64,000 nucleotides of DNA from Podocnemis expansa. Taxonomy: Eukaryota; Chordata; Testudines; Podocnemididae. Made by a program: the position numbers and the translations under genes. Positions within the stretch are counted from its first letter, which is position 1, and every line of letters starts with the position of its first letter. Positions 53,961 to 64,000 of this stretch are shown in pieces. The notes under the pieces are model-generated. The model did not search any database and was not told the DNA's origin. It was given only the letters and a program-made list of their open reading frames with translations. The stretch is taken from contig ML681971.1 in the NCBI GenBank assembly GCA_007922195.1, forward strand, positions 2,617,259 to 2,681,258. The letters are read 5' to 3'.

Positions 53961-56584
53961 AGTGACATGTTGGGGTGGATTTCTGAGGGCTGTCCATAGA
54001 CTTGCCAGGGCCACACAGGGAGTCTCTGGTGGATCAAGGAAGTGAATCCATGTCTTGAGTCCCAGCCTTGCCCCATTCTCTCTGGACCATCCTTCTGCTT
54101 GGTCAGCTGCCTGTCTGAGGCTCTCTAAGAGTGACATGAGCCCAGTCCATTCTTTTGTCCCTCTTGAACCACAAGTTGTTTTTTCTGAATTCTCCCTTGG
54201 ACACTGGGACTCCCCTGAGAAGCACTGCTTCCATTTCCCAGAATAACACACCCAGGTCAGTGAAATCCTCCTCAGCACAGGGGAGTGCAGGGAAGTTCCA
54301 AAACAAATGTGCAGCAAGTCCTGTCTCCTAAGCCGCAGCACAACTTCCATGGTAGTTCCCGTTCTGCATTATCCAGTAACTACTGAAATTTGTCATTACT
54401 GGCCAGGAATTTGTTAGGGATGAACAAAATCATTTGGAGAAAAAACATTCTGGCCTGCCACTGAACAGAAATCTGAACTGTAGGCTCTTCTGCAGTTCAG
54501 TGCAGCCGGGGTGCCCCTATTTCTCATCACTCTGTATTCCCTGGATGTCCTGTCATGGTGCTCCAGGGCCAAACTGGCAGCAGGAAATTCCCTGAGTCAC
54601 ACCTACTGTTGAGCATCCCACCTCTGGTTTACAGGTGCAGAGCCACTTGAGGTTTATTCAGCTTTCAAGAAATTTGCTTTGTATTTAAAGAAGGCTTGTT
54701 GTTATCTCCTGGGGTTACCCCCTCCAAATTCCTGACCAGGATTTTGAAACAACCACAGATTCCCCCCCCCCCCCCCGGGGAATCCTGCTCATATGTTGTA
54801 GGAACAAGCCTTTATTTTTCCCCCTCTCATACTTACAACTGTGTGATGAGAGAACAGGCTGGCTATACAGTGCTACGAGAGCAGACTGAGTTGTTCCACA
54901 CCCACTTTGCAGAGACACAACGCAGAGGGGAACTGGGCATTGGGATACAACCTAGGGTTGTCTGGGTGCCTATGCTATGCAGATATGATCACTGAAGGTC
55001 ACAGTCGGATACGTCACTACTGAGTCTCAGGGCTTTGATTTTTAGAAAGTTCTCAGCAGCCTGGCCCTGGACATGATGACTGATGTGATTTCCCTGGCCA
55101 GGAACAGTAAGGGTTCCCATTACCCCTATTCTTACCCATGCTTTTTCAGTTCATCTTCTGTTGGTCCATGATGTGACTCTGCTTTTTCCCAGGACCTCTA
55201 CCCTCCTGGTTTAACCTCCTCCACCCTTTTCCTAAGGGTCTGAAGCCAAACACCAAAGGATGTGTGAACAGGGCAGTTCACTCAGCTGTCTCACCTGCTC
55301 CCACATTGTGGGACATACAGATGCACCTGTACCTCCTTCTGATGCAGAGCATGGCCTCCACCTCTTCAAAGGCAGTGCTGTGGACCTGTGGCAGCTTAGT
55401 ACTCAACGGGTTAAGACAAATGCAAGAACAATAGCAAGTGCAAAATGTACTGTCTAGCGACTGGGGGGAGATGGGGCTAGAATTAGAAAGCTGAGAGACT
55501 ATGAAGCTTGCTCAGCTTTGGCACATACTTAAGTCACTGTTTATTGCAGTGCTGCATAGGGACAGAGAAAATCAATATTTATTAGTCACAGAAAGCATAA
55601 TTTTGCATGAAAAGCATTGATCAGCCTGCCAGCTGAAACAATGGCCTTATATCATCTTTATTTGGTCTGGATCCCTTTTAAATAGCACTGGCCACTTGAG
55701 AGGCAGAGCTGAGAAAGGGAAGCAGGGCTGGGGCAAACACACAGTGTGGATGATACAACCCGCCTGAAGCTAGGACAACTGTTGCACTGTTGGCAGAGGG
55801 AACTGGAAGACTCACTCCAAGGTCTGGACTCCTGGAAATAGAGGACGGAGTTTAGGAATCAGGCAGCAGCCCCACATGTAATAAGGGAGCATGTTCTAGT
55901 CATTAGTGCAGAAACTGTTTCCTGGCTTCCACTCCTGTTTCTGCTTTTAACTCAGTTGTGGAGGTTGCTTTCATTGTGCATTGCTCTGGATTCTAGCATC
56001 AAATCATCACTTTGATCACCAACATGCTTTGTATTTTAGTGTTACATTGTTGTGGGTCCAACAACAGCAATGAAAACAATGAAGAAATCCCATCAGTTAG
56101 GTTGCCACTTCCAGAACCCTGCAGCCATTATTACTGAAGCTGGCAGTGGCACACAATGACACTAAGACCTTGGGCCTCCACGTCTGGTAGGATGCTGAAT
56201 CAGGGCCTTGGAATTCTATTCCCAAGTCCAAACTGATTCATTGTGGCACATTGAGCAAATAACAGGATAGCTTTTATGGGCTACATTTTCAAGAGGGTTC
56301 AGTCCTCACAATTGTGAACTTTTGCACAGGTTATGAAATAAACTTTTTTTTCCAGAGGCCATCTTTCCTGTCCCTGTATTGTCTTAATGTCCCTTCCTAC
56401 CCCCCAATGGTCACTTATAATACCGAAGGGACTCAGTCTGGCAGACTTTGATACCGCATTGGTAAAAATAGCTGGGCCCTGCCTCCATTCAGGGGTGGAG
56501 TTTATAAGAGAGACAGGAGAAGGCATTCCCTCCCTTTGATTGGCCCCTCTGTGCCTCCCAACTGAGGCAGGATTGGGTTCCAGG
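53961..56584. other. Unique DNA, no gene seen
   Basis: A poly-C run (54762-54776) and short open frames without motifs; nothing else recognised. Confidence 0.5.
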
Positions 56585-56830
56585 TGGGACCCAGGGGTGC
56601 AGTGGTGGCAGCCCTAATTCCTGGCTGGGGCCCACTCCTGTCAGTGGGGATGCAAAGAGCAGCTACCACCAGTGGCATAATTTGGCCCCAGCTGGAGACC
56701 CAGGGATGCCAACAGTGGTGCAATCCAGCCCTGGCCAGAGATGCCACCAGTGGCAGGATCCAGCCCCATCTGGGTACCCAGGGCTGCTGCCAGTGGTAAG
56801 ATCCAGCCCCTGCCCCAGCAGCAGGAACTG
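56585..56830 (+). repeat. Degenerate minisatellite
   Basis: About five units share the order CAGTGGxxxxATCCAGCCCC...GGAxACCCAGGG: for example CCAGTGGCATAATTTGGCCC (56669), CAGTGGTGCAATCCAGCCC (56713), CCAGTGGCAGGATCCAGCCC (56748) and CCAGTGGTAAGATCCAGCCC (56791). Spacing varies from about 35 to 80 bp. Confidence 0.65.
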
Positions 56831-57164
56831 GATTGAACCTTGTGGAGGGGAGTAGGGACTGGATATTTAAAGCTGCCTTGCTCCAAGATCTGCCCATGTT
56901 TCCATTACAACTTCTACCACTGCCACCACCATGGCAGAGGAACTGCAGATCTCATTCTTGATAGGGGAGATGTGGCCTAAGTGGCTGGGGACACATTCCC
57001 CGTGAGAGTTGAACTGTGTCAGACAGCAGGCCCCTCAAGTCAAACACCAAGTGCATAGAGAAGAGAAAAATTCCTTCTGGGCCAAGTTAAGCCCCAGCTC
57101 AACTTTGCAGCTCCCAGGAATCAGTTGGAGATATCAGATCAGTTGGAAGAGTTGCTACTAATTT

Positions 57165-57275
57165 ACTATAACTTTTGGGCAAATCTCTCCACCTCAGTTT
57201 TGCCCTCTAGAAAAGGAACAGAGAGAACTGTCCTGCTCCACAGGTTGCAGTGGGGATTCAACAGGTCTGTAAAGC
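57165..57275 (+). repeat. MIR-type SINE 3' part
   Basis: TTTGGGCAAATCTCTCCACC, CTCAGTTTTGCCCTCTAGAA and GGATTCAACAGGTCTGTAAAG follow the CORE/3' half of MIR. Confidence 0.65.
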
Positions 57276-57593
57276 CTATTGATGTGCTGTTGTCCTAGTA
57301 CTCTGCTCTCGGCAGCTGTAGCCATCTCTGCTGTATCATTCTCCAGACTCTCCATAAGGAACACGAACAGTCAAGTCACTCCTTGGGCATTTTCCCTCAC
57401 AGACAGTGCTGAAAGATGTTTCAGGGTGGGCTGTCTAATTACATCACATCTGAGGAGTGTGGGAAGGAAGCTGGCCAAAGGGCAAAAATTGTCAGTCCCA
57501 CCTGAGTGCAGAGAGATGAGAGAACACACAACTTCATTGTGTGGAATCTTGTTGAGAAAGCTATAAATTTTGAATTAGGATATAAAAACTGCC

Positions 57594-57800
57594 TGAGCTT
57601 AAACAGACCAATGGTCCATCTAGCCCAGTCTCCTGTCTCCAACAGTGGCCAATGCCGGATGCCTTAAAGGAAAGAATAAAACCCCCATAATGCACCTAAT
57701 TGTGCACTACTGTCCTATAGGGGGTGATTTCTAGCTGACCCCAGCTGGTGATCCGCTTATGCCCTGAAGCAGAAGAATCAATAGCTGTTATGATTTTCGT
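57594..57800. repeat. Unclassified dispersed repeat
   Basis: CAATGGTCCATCTAGCCCAG, then TCTCCTGTCTCCAACAGTGG and CCAATGCCGGATGCCTTAAA form a block I recognise as a common amniote interspersed repeat but cannot place in a class with confidence. No second copy in this window. Confidence 0.5.
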
Positions 57801-58550
57801 CTTAGCTAGTGTCATTGCGGATGCTGTTCTTATTCACATAAATGTCTGATCCTGTTGAGAAACTTACTAATGCTGTTTGTTATGTTGCTCTTGCTGTGTG
57901 CTGCTGTACAGCTGGTATTCTACTCTAGGACATGCGCAGGCCATATCCTTCCTAGGATGTTGCTGTTTAGTGTCAGAGACCCAGAAAGGGGTTTAATCCT
58001 CACTTCTTCACCTGCAGAGAGGCTGCGATGTGAAGGAATGGGGCTGATGGCCTGTGCTGGATACACTGATTTTCTGTGTGGCGAGGTGTGGAATGCAAGT
58101 GGCTATGTTCTGTTGCTGTTTCATGTTTCTTTGGCACTTGGTTAGCAGCATTGCAATGCCCATGATTCCTTTTTGGCAGGCTTTGACGTGTGACCCCTTT
58201 ACTCCCCACATCTGCTTTAGGTCCTGGTTTACATTTAGAAAACACTTCCACTACTAGTCTGTCACCTGGACTGCAGGGAAGAGACAGTGTCATTGACCTT
58301 GCCTCCGCTAGAATCAGCACCTGGAAATCAGGGGTCTCTTATGATGCATTGATGCCTCCTGTCCCTGAACTGGGCTGCCCATGCCGGAGATGGAATCACA
58401 TTGCTCTACCATGTGGGGAAGCTCAGGTATGACAGAAACCCAAGTGACTTCTGCAAAGGGAAAAAAGTTTTGAGTTTACATTCAGGTGATGTAAAGCATC
58501 CTATTTAGAAAGTAGCATCAGCTTCCCTTCCAGAGGAGGCAGCACTTCTG

Positions 58551-58590
<40 letters not shown>

Positions 58591-60285
58591 ATCCAATGTC
58601 TGTTCCTGGGTGCACAGAGGCACAGAAGGATTAAGCAAGGGTAGTGGGTGGAAATTAGATCTAGAAGTGGCTTATCAGAGGTCCAGCTCTGTGGCCTACC
58701 ACTGATGTAGTCAAACAGTTGACCTGTCTTCTGCTTCATTCATGGGTCTCTTGGTTTCCATCTGGGAGCTCTGTGAAGGTGAGGGCTGCCTCAGGATCCC
58801 CCACCAATAGGGAGCAGTCAGGCCCGTTGTGAGTCAGGTGACAAACTTCAAAGAAAGCCCCCCCCCATCCATTTCTCATCTGTCCTGAGCATGGGAGAGG
58901 GTAAGGAGAAAGGGAAGGTACAGGCGGCACAGAAACCCAGGAGTGATGGAGATGTGCTAGATCACTTACAAATATCTCCAGTAACTGTTCTTCTTAGTTA
59001 ATCCTGGATAGTGTTGGTTACACTCTGGGCCAGATTTTCCTCTTACCTCTGTGCAAACACCACTGATGTTCCCAGAGATGCACAGGTGCAACTGTCTCTG
59101 TAAATCAATTCTCACATTCCTCTTACATGTCCTTTTTGATTCTTACTCCTGTTAACAGCTTCATGCCTTCTCTTGTGCAGCACTTCATGTACTCATGTAC
59201 CTTAACACACCCCCATGAACCAGAGAATACCTGCCCCTTTCCCAGGCACCAAGCAACTTTCTCTCCTACTTACATACCATGCTTCCCATGAAGAATTCCT
59301 ATAGCACATGGGGCAGACCTCAGAAAACCGTGAGATTTACTTTAAAAGTACAAGCATTTTAAAAATAATGTTTTGGAAGTTCTTTTTATTTGCCTTCTGG
59401 TTTGAGATTTAGGGGGTTATGCCTTCTTAGATCTTTCCTTGCAACTAGAAATGTTCATTAATGCATGTTGAGAGGATCACCTAATCACATGACTCTGGGA
59501 GCTGGGGCTTCAAGAACACCAAGTATCACAAGACTCTCAGGAAAAATCTCAAACTGGCAACCCTGAATTCCAGAGCAACTCTCTTTGTGGATGCATCATT
59601 ACAGGTTCTAAAAGCATGAACTGTTACACGTCAGTCAAGGTTTGGTTTTTGCTTGAGCAGCAATATGTGCATCTAGATTTTGAACTCCCTCTGCTGCATG
59701 GAATGTCAAAAGCTTAGATTCATTTCAGGCTCCAGTAAAGCTAGGGCTGGGGCCTAATCAGATGGCAGATCCAGAGTCTGATTAGAGAATTCAGATACAG
59801 ATCTCCGCATTCAGCATACAAAACCCAGTGGTGTTTGGATGTAGGCAGTTGTTCTGGGACTTTCTCTAGCTGGTGACTTTCCAGGGCACAGACTGTATCT
59901 GTCTGCATGTCTGTAAAAGCATTAGCTAGACTTAGAACACATCTGCATATTTTAAAACCTACGGTAGGACGTCTGGGAGCCCAGGTCTACAGACTTGCTC
60001 TTGCAGGATGTGTGCTCTGGCACTAAGAACTGTGTCGATGCTCAGACCCTAAAGTCAGGTGATTGACTACAGAACCCTACAGCCAGCCCATGCCACAACA
60101 TCTGTATAGCTGTTTTTGAGTGCTGTAGTGTTAGCAAACCTGGGTTCTTGGACTTGTGCTGGGTGTTTTAAAATGCATTAGACACATCTCATTAATGGCT
60201 GGGACACTCATCCCAGATCTGAACTCTTTATGCTGAGTAAAGAGCCTGGAGTGGCATAAAGGAGCCTTGGATCTAGCTGGGGGAA
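57801..60285. other. Unique DNA, no gene seen
   Basis: Apart from the (CT)n run at 58554-58588 nothing is recognised. Confidence 0.5.
58554..58588. repeat. (CT)n microsatellite
   Basis: A pure CT dinucleotide run of about 35 bp. Confidence 0.95.
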
Positions 60286-60290
60286 AACTC

Positions 60291-60480
60291 ATTGAATCAT
60301 AGGACTGGAAGGGATCTCGAGAGGTGACTTGAAGGCATCTAACTTGTCCAAGTAATTTTTAAGTTGTTCCTTCCCTATTTTAGCCTCGGCTCTTACCTCA
60401 TTTTTGCTGGCATTCACTGTTAGATGTCCAATGCTACTAACTTCATGTAGCCCTGCTAGACAGAGGTGCTGGCCTGCCCC
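60291..60480 (-). mobile_element. CR1 relic with internal deletion
   Basis: On the plus strand a CR1 3' tail (TTGAATCATAGGACTGGAAG, GGATCTCGAGAGGT) is joined directly to a segment whose minus strand encodes GKEQLKNYLDKLDAFKS, like the [13 protein letters not shown] block before the RT core of the full-length CR1. Nearly all of ORF2 between these points is missing. Confidence 0.5.
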
Positions 60481-63035
60481 ATGGTATTGTAGACTTGACG
60501 GCCTCATGGGGTGACTGGATTACTCCAGGATCACTCTGTACTTGGAGCTGTCCAGAAGTGGAAAGGCACGATTGTGACTTAATGTAACTTTAGTTTCCCC
60601 TTCCCATCTGTGAGCTACACACAGCAGAGACTATCATCCAATAACTCCAGAACTAAACCAGCAGAACACCACTGGAATTGAATGGCAGCAGCTGAAAACA
60701 TTCTTTAGTGTTGCTCATTTAAAAGCATGCATTGCAGTCATCTGCTGAAGCTGTCATACCTGGGAATACTCCAGCCCTGCTGCATTCTAATGAGCCTGGT
60801 TTCTGTGAGAACAGCTACGGTGTTTGCACTACCAGCTAGTTCTTTTGTGAATGGAATTTACAATCATTCTTCAATGAAGAGCAATTTCCTTTTGCATTTC
60901 TTTCGGAGCTGACATTTTGTCAGTCAGGCACTGCTTTAATTAGTGTGGCTTTCTCTTTTAAGAGTGTGCTCTCACTGCAGCAACCAGCACATCTTACAAA
61001 TTGGAAAAATTAATGAATCAAGGGACCACCACCAACCTGAAAAATCATATTTCTGCCTGAAGAAAGTGAACTCCTCATGTGACTAATGCTGAAAGAATTC
61101 TGCAACATAAATACATTTTTGCCTTTTGTTTCCTCATGTTCATTGACTGGTCTGTCTTACGGTTTCCCCCACTATAATTGGCTAGGGAGGCCACAGTCCT
61201 ACTCACTTGCATTAATGGTTGTAGTTGCATAGCATAGATACCCAAGTGTGCCATGCATTTCCAGGATCCAACTTTTTGCCAGTCAGTTCTTCCTTTGCAG
61301 AAAGAACCCTTGTAAAACCGGACAGGGAAATAGAAAAACCTTTACAACTTTTTATATAATTTTTGTTTAAACTTTTGCTGCTGGAGGTGATATCAGAAAA
61401 TGGAATTTTTTAAAAAAAATTGTTTGGTTTTTTTTTTTTTAAGGTCAAGTTTACTATGTCCCTTTAGCCATTTGCTACATTTAACAAATATTGCTACTGT
61501 ACTCTTTTATTTGGGCAAACCTCTCCCTGGGATCTGAAATGTGAGGCTGGTAGAATGGTGAGGGGATGGTGAAACCCTACAAGGTTGACCAGCTATCTAG
61601 GGGCAACTTGGTTTGAGGTATGTCTAGATGCACATCATACCCAAAGGGTAGCATGATGCCCTTATGAGGGGAGGGAAGAGACTGGGGTTCTCTCTTTGCT
61701 AGGATTAAAATGGTCCTTTCCAGGGTGAATCACTTCCTTCACATTCAGCTCTTGCTTCAGAGTTGGTTTAAGATAGAACCTCAGCCTTATGAACACCTTG
61801 GGAATAGAGGTTCTTTGTGACTCTGTGGCTCTTCTTTCAAAAGTTTTTACAACTGAACACTGACTCTAAACAGGGTTTAAACTTTTATTATGCAGAAGAA
61901 AAATATAAATGAAACAAGGACAGACAGTTTCCTTCCCTTGTCAAATCTTTCTTTAAAGTTTTTCCCTTTATTTTTTGGCAGTTGATGTTTAACACAGGAC
62001 TTAGTGTTTGTTTTTTTGTCTCTGCTGCTGTGTGATAGCATATTTCTGGTTCCAAATGAGGGCTGTAGGGTTAATCGGCCAGTTTGTAACTTTTGGGGAT
62101 CTACTGTAAATCTAAATACAGTTAAGGCTATTTTATTTGGTTTTTGAAAATATCACAAACTTCTCACCTATCATGTGGTGCATTTAGAGATCTGACATTG
62201 GACAAATGGGTCATGTTGTACCATAGTGATCCCATTGCTGTGATTACTGAGTTAGCTGTGCCTCTAATCCCCCTCTGGTCTCTGAGTATACTCCCCCAGG
62301 AAACAGGCCTGGTGAGGTTAGCTCTTCTGGGGTGGAATTAGGGAATGCTCCTCAAGACAGAGTGTGGCTATGGCACCAGGCTCACCTAGCAAGTCTGACC
62401 ACCTTCAGTGTCTGCTGGCCTTCCCTTTGGCAGTCTTGCCAATGGTGAATGGAGCTGTGATGCTCACAGGCCAGGTGCTAGCTCATGCCAAGCTCTCTGT
62501 ATCTCAGCTGGGCACTGAGAAATATACAGCTGGACTCAGTCTGGTTCAGGTTGCTGTTGGCAAGGCCAGTCTCAGGGAAAATGGCCTCTATTGGTGCCCT
62601 CCATCACTATGCCTCCCCCCCTCCGGCTTCCCAGGTTCTCTCTCCCACCCCCAACTCCCACAGGCCTTGCTGCCTTTGCAGTGCTTGCACTGCTGGGCAC
62701 CCAGCTCTGAGGGTAATAGACCTAGGAGCAAGGAAGGATGGCTTGATATACAGGATGAGTTGCCACTCTTACTTCTGCACTGCTGCTGTGGCTTGTGGGC
62801 CTCGGCACTTGGGCTAGGGCTCATGGTGGGCACCACACTATTGCATGGGGCTGCATCTTGCCAGAACCCTCTGGCCACTCCTGACTTGGCAGGACCACCC
62901 TTCCAGATTTTGGAATACTAATCCCCCCAATAATAACTTAGAAATTAGCTGACAAGAGCACTGTATCTAATCCCTATAGAAAGAAATATTTACAAACACA
63001 AATTAAAGCCACATCTTAATTTTATAGGTGATTTT
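60481..63035. other. Unique DNA, no gene seen
   Basis: An A/T run pair at 61411-61442. An open frame at 62364-62921 (185 codons) has no family motif and a low-complexity composition, so it is not called as a gene. Confidence 0.45.
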
Positions 63036-63040
63036 AAAAC

Positions 63041-63690
63041 CAGGGGTTGAAGTAGGCCGGAAAGTACCAGAATGTCATTCCAGTGCCCATCAATGTTCCC
63101 TCTAAACTGTGTAGCTGCACAGCCTCCGCCACTGCCTAGCACAGGGGAAACTGTTGGTCGTGCATGGCTGGCAGCTGCAATCCCAGCTGAGAGCTGCTCC
63201 AAGCTGCAGAGCCTCCATGCATGCTCAGTGAGAGCTTCCTCCAGCCAGAGGCCCAGCCAGTGGTCAGGCCATGCTGCTTTGGCAGCCAGGTAAGGGGGTG
63301 GGAGGGGTGATTGGGGACAAGGCAAAAGCAGCCAGCCATGACAGGGGTTGGAGGGAAGGATGGGGTTGGGCTGGCTGGGGGGGTCTAGGGCAGGGCAGGA
63401 TCAAGCTGAATTGTGGGGTTGCGTGCAGCAAGCAACATAAATTGCTCAGCTGCCTTAGGGCCTTAGAGGGAACATTGGTGCCCTCTATTTTTAGGGTCCT
63501 AGTGTTCTGAGGCCCCTAAAAATAGAAAATGGAGTTGGAACACTGTGTTCCAGGACCCATCATTTAAAATAGTGGATCTGGGAATGCAGCGTTCTGGTTC
63601 CGTTTTATATTTTTAGGGGCCCTGGAATGCTGAGGCTCTAAAAATAGTAGGTTCCGGAATGTCATTCTGGTGCGTTCCAGTAGGTCACAG
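63041..63690. mobile_element. TIR element split by a hAT
   Basis: The left side (AGTAGGCCGGAAAGTACCAG, AATGTCATTCC) is mirrored by the right side (GGAATGTCATTCTGGTGCG, TTCCAGTAGG at 63654-63683) as imperfect inverted repeats. The inside has paired CCCCTAAAAATAG and CTATTTTTAGGG words. Exact ends and a duplication were not found. Confidence 0.45.
63091..63477. mobile_element. hAT element (CAATGTTCCCTCTAA ends)
   Basis: The ends CAATGTTCCCTCTAA and TTAGAGGGAACATTG are exact inverted repeats; flanks GTGCCCAT and GTGCCCTC agree at 6 of 8. Same family as 17250-17601. It lies inside the left part of the 63041-63690 element. Confidence 0.85.
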
Positions 63691-63880
63691 GAGAGTGGGG
63701 AAGCATGTCTGCCACCCTGGCTCCTTTGTGCATGAGCAGGCTGCACTTGAGGCAGAAACCTCAAAGTACAGACTGCAGGGAGGGGAGTTAGGGGTGATTC
63801 TTCTCTGCCCTGGCAGGCAGCTGCCCATAAGTGTCAGGGCAGCCCAGCTGTGCTTCCCTTTTGGAACAAGAAGGTCACGG

Positions 63881-63980
63881 NNNNNNNNNNNNNNNNNNNN
63901 NNNNNNNNNNNNNNNNNNNNNNNNNNNNNNNNNNNNNNNNNNNNNNNNNNNNNNNNNNNNNNNNNNNNNNNNNNNNNNNN
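63881..63980. other. Assembly gap (100 N)
   Basis: Exactly 100 undetermined bases, followed by 20 bases of sequence. Confidence 0.98.
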
Positions 63981-64000
63981 CCCCCCAAATTATACTTTAG

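Noticed and set aside
62364..62921. 185-codon open frame on the plus strand
   Set aside because: No family motif, biased composition, no splice or promoter context; likely a chance frame in GC-rich DNA.

Overview
This window looks like vertebrate, gene-poor, intergenic or intronic DNA, most probably from a turtle or a close sauropsid relative. That is an inference from the repeat set: CR1 LINEs, Penelope-like elements, a DIRS element, many short hAT-type terminal-inverted-repeat elements with 8-bp target duplications, Harbinger-like palindromic elements, old MIR-type SINEs and a tRNA/CR1 chimeric SINE. I found no host exon, tRNA gene, rRNA, bacterial operon or CRISPR array that I can support. 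Two runs of N (5256-5655 and 63881-63980) are assembly gaps.

Layout. 1-5 kb: an LTR-like stretch, a Penelope-end hairpin, and a three-layer nest (hAT in CR1 in MIR, 3290-4125). 5-8.7 kb: a palindromic TIR element holding a gap, then mostly unique DNA with one perfect hairpin. 8.98-11.8 kb: a nearly complete but mutated Penelope-like element (RT plus GIY-YIG endonuclease) with inverted duplicated ends. 12-17.9 kb: another Penelope-end hairpin, palindromic MITEs, and three hAT elements, one nested in another. 18.15-27.69 kb: one DIRS-type retrotransposon with inverted terminal repeats and a circle-junction-like internal region, cut apart by a short hAT, by a 5'-truncated CR1 (itself split by a 1.1-kb hAT), and by a full-length CR1 whose ORF1 and ORF2 are almost intact. 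28-36 kb: old CR1 pieces, a tRNA-Val-like/CR1 SINE, hAT copies, and a decayed Harbinger Myb-like gene with an apparent intron. 36.9-38.5 kb: two Penelope-end hairpins and an 824-bp foldback hAT. 42.5-44.5 kb: a fossil hAT transposase beside a non-autonomous hAT. 45-50 kb: four more hAT elements. 51.4-54 kb: a second, different Penelope-like family interrupted by a hAT and by a 1.1-kb solo LTR that carries its own repeat-containing reading frame. 54-64 kb: mostly unique DNA with MIR and CR1 scraps, a degenerate minisatellite, a (CT)n run and a nested TIR element near the end.

The genes do not form a cellular pathway. They are the enzymes of selfish elements (reverse transcriptases, endonucleases, a tyrosine recombinase, transposase pieces). 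The nesting gives a relative insertion order: DIRS before both CR1s, and CR1 before the hAT elements.
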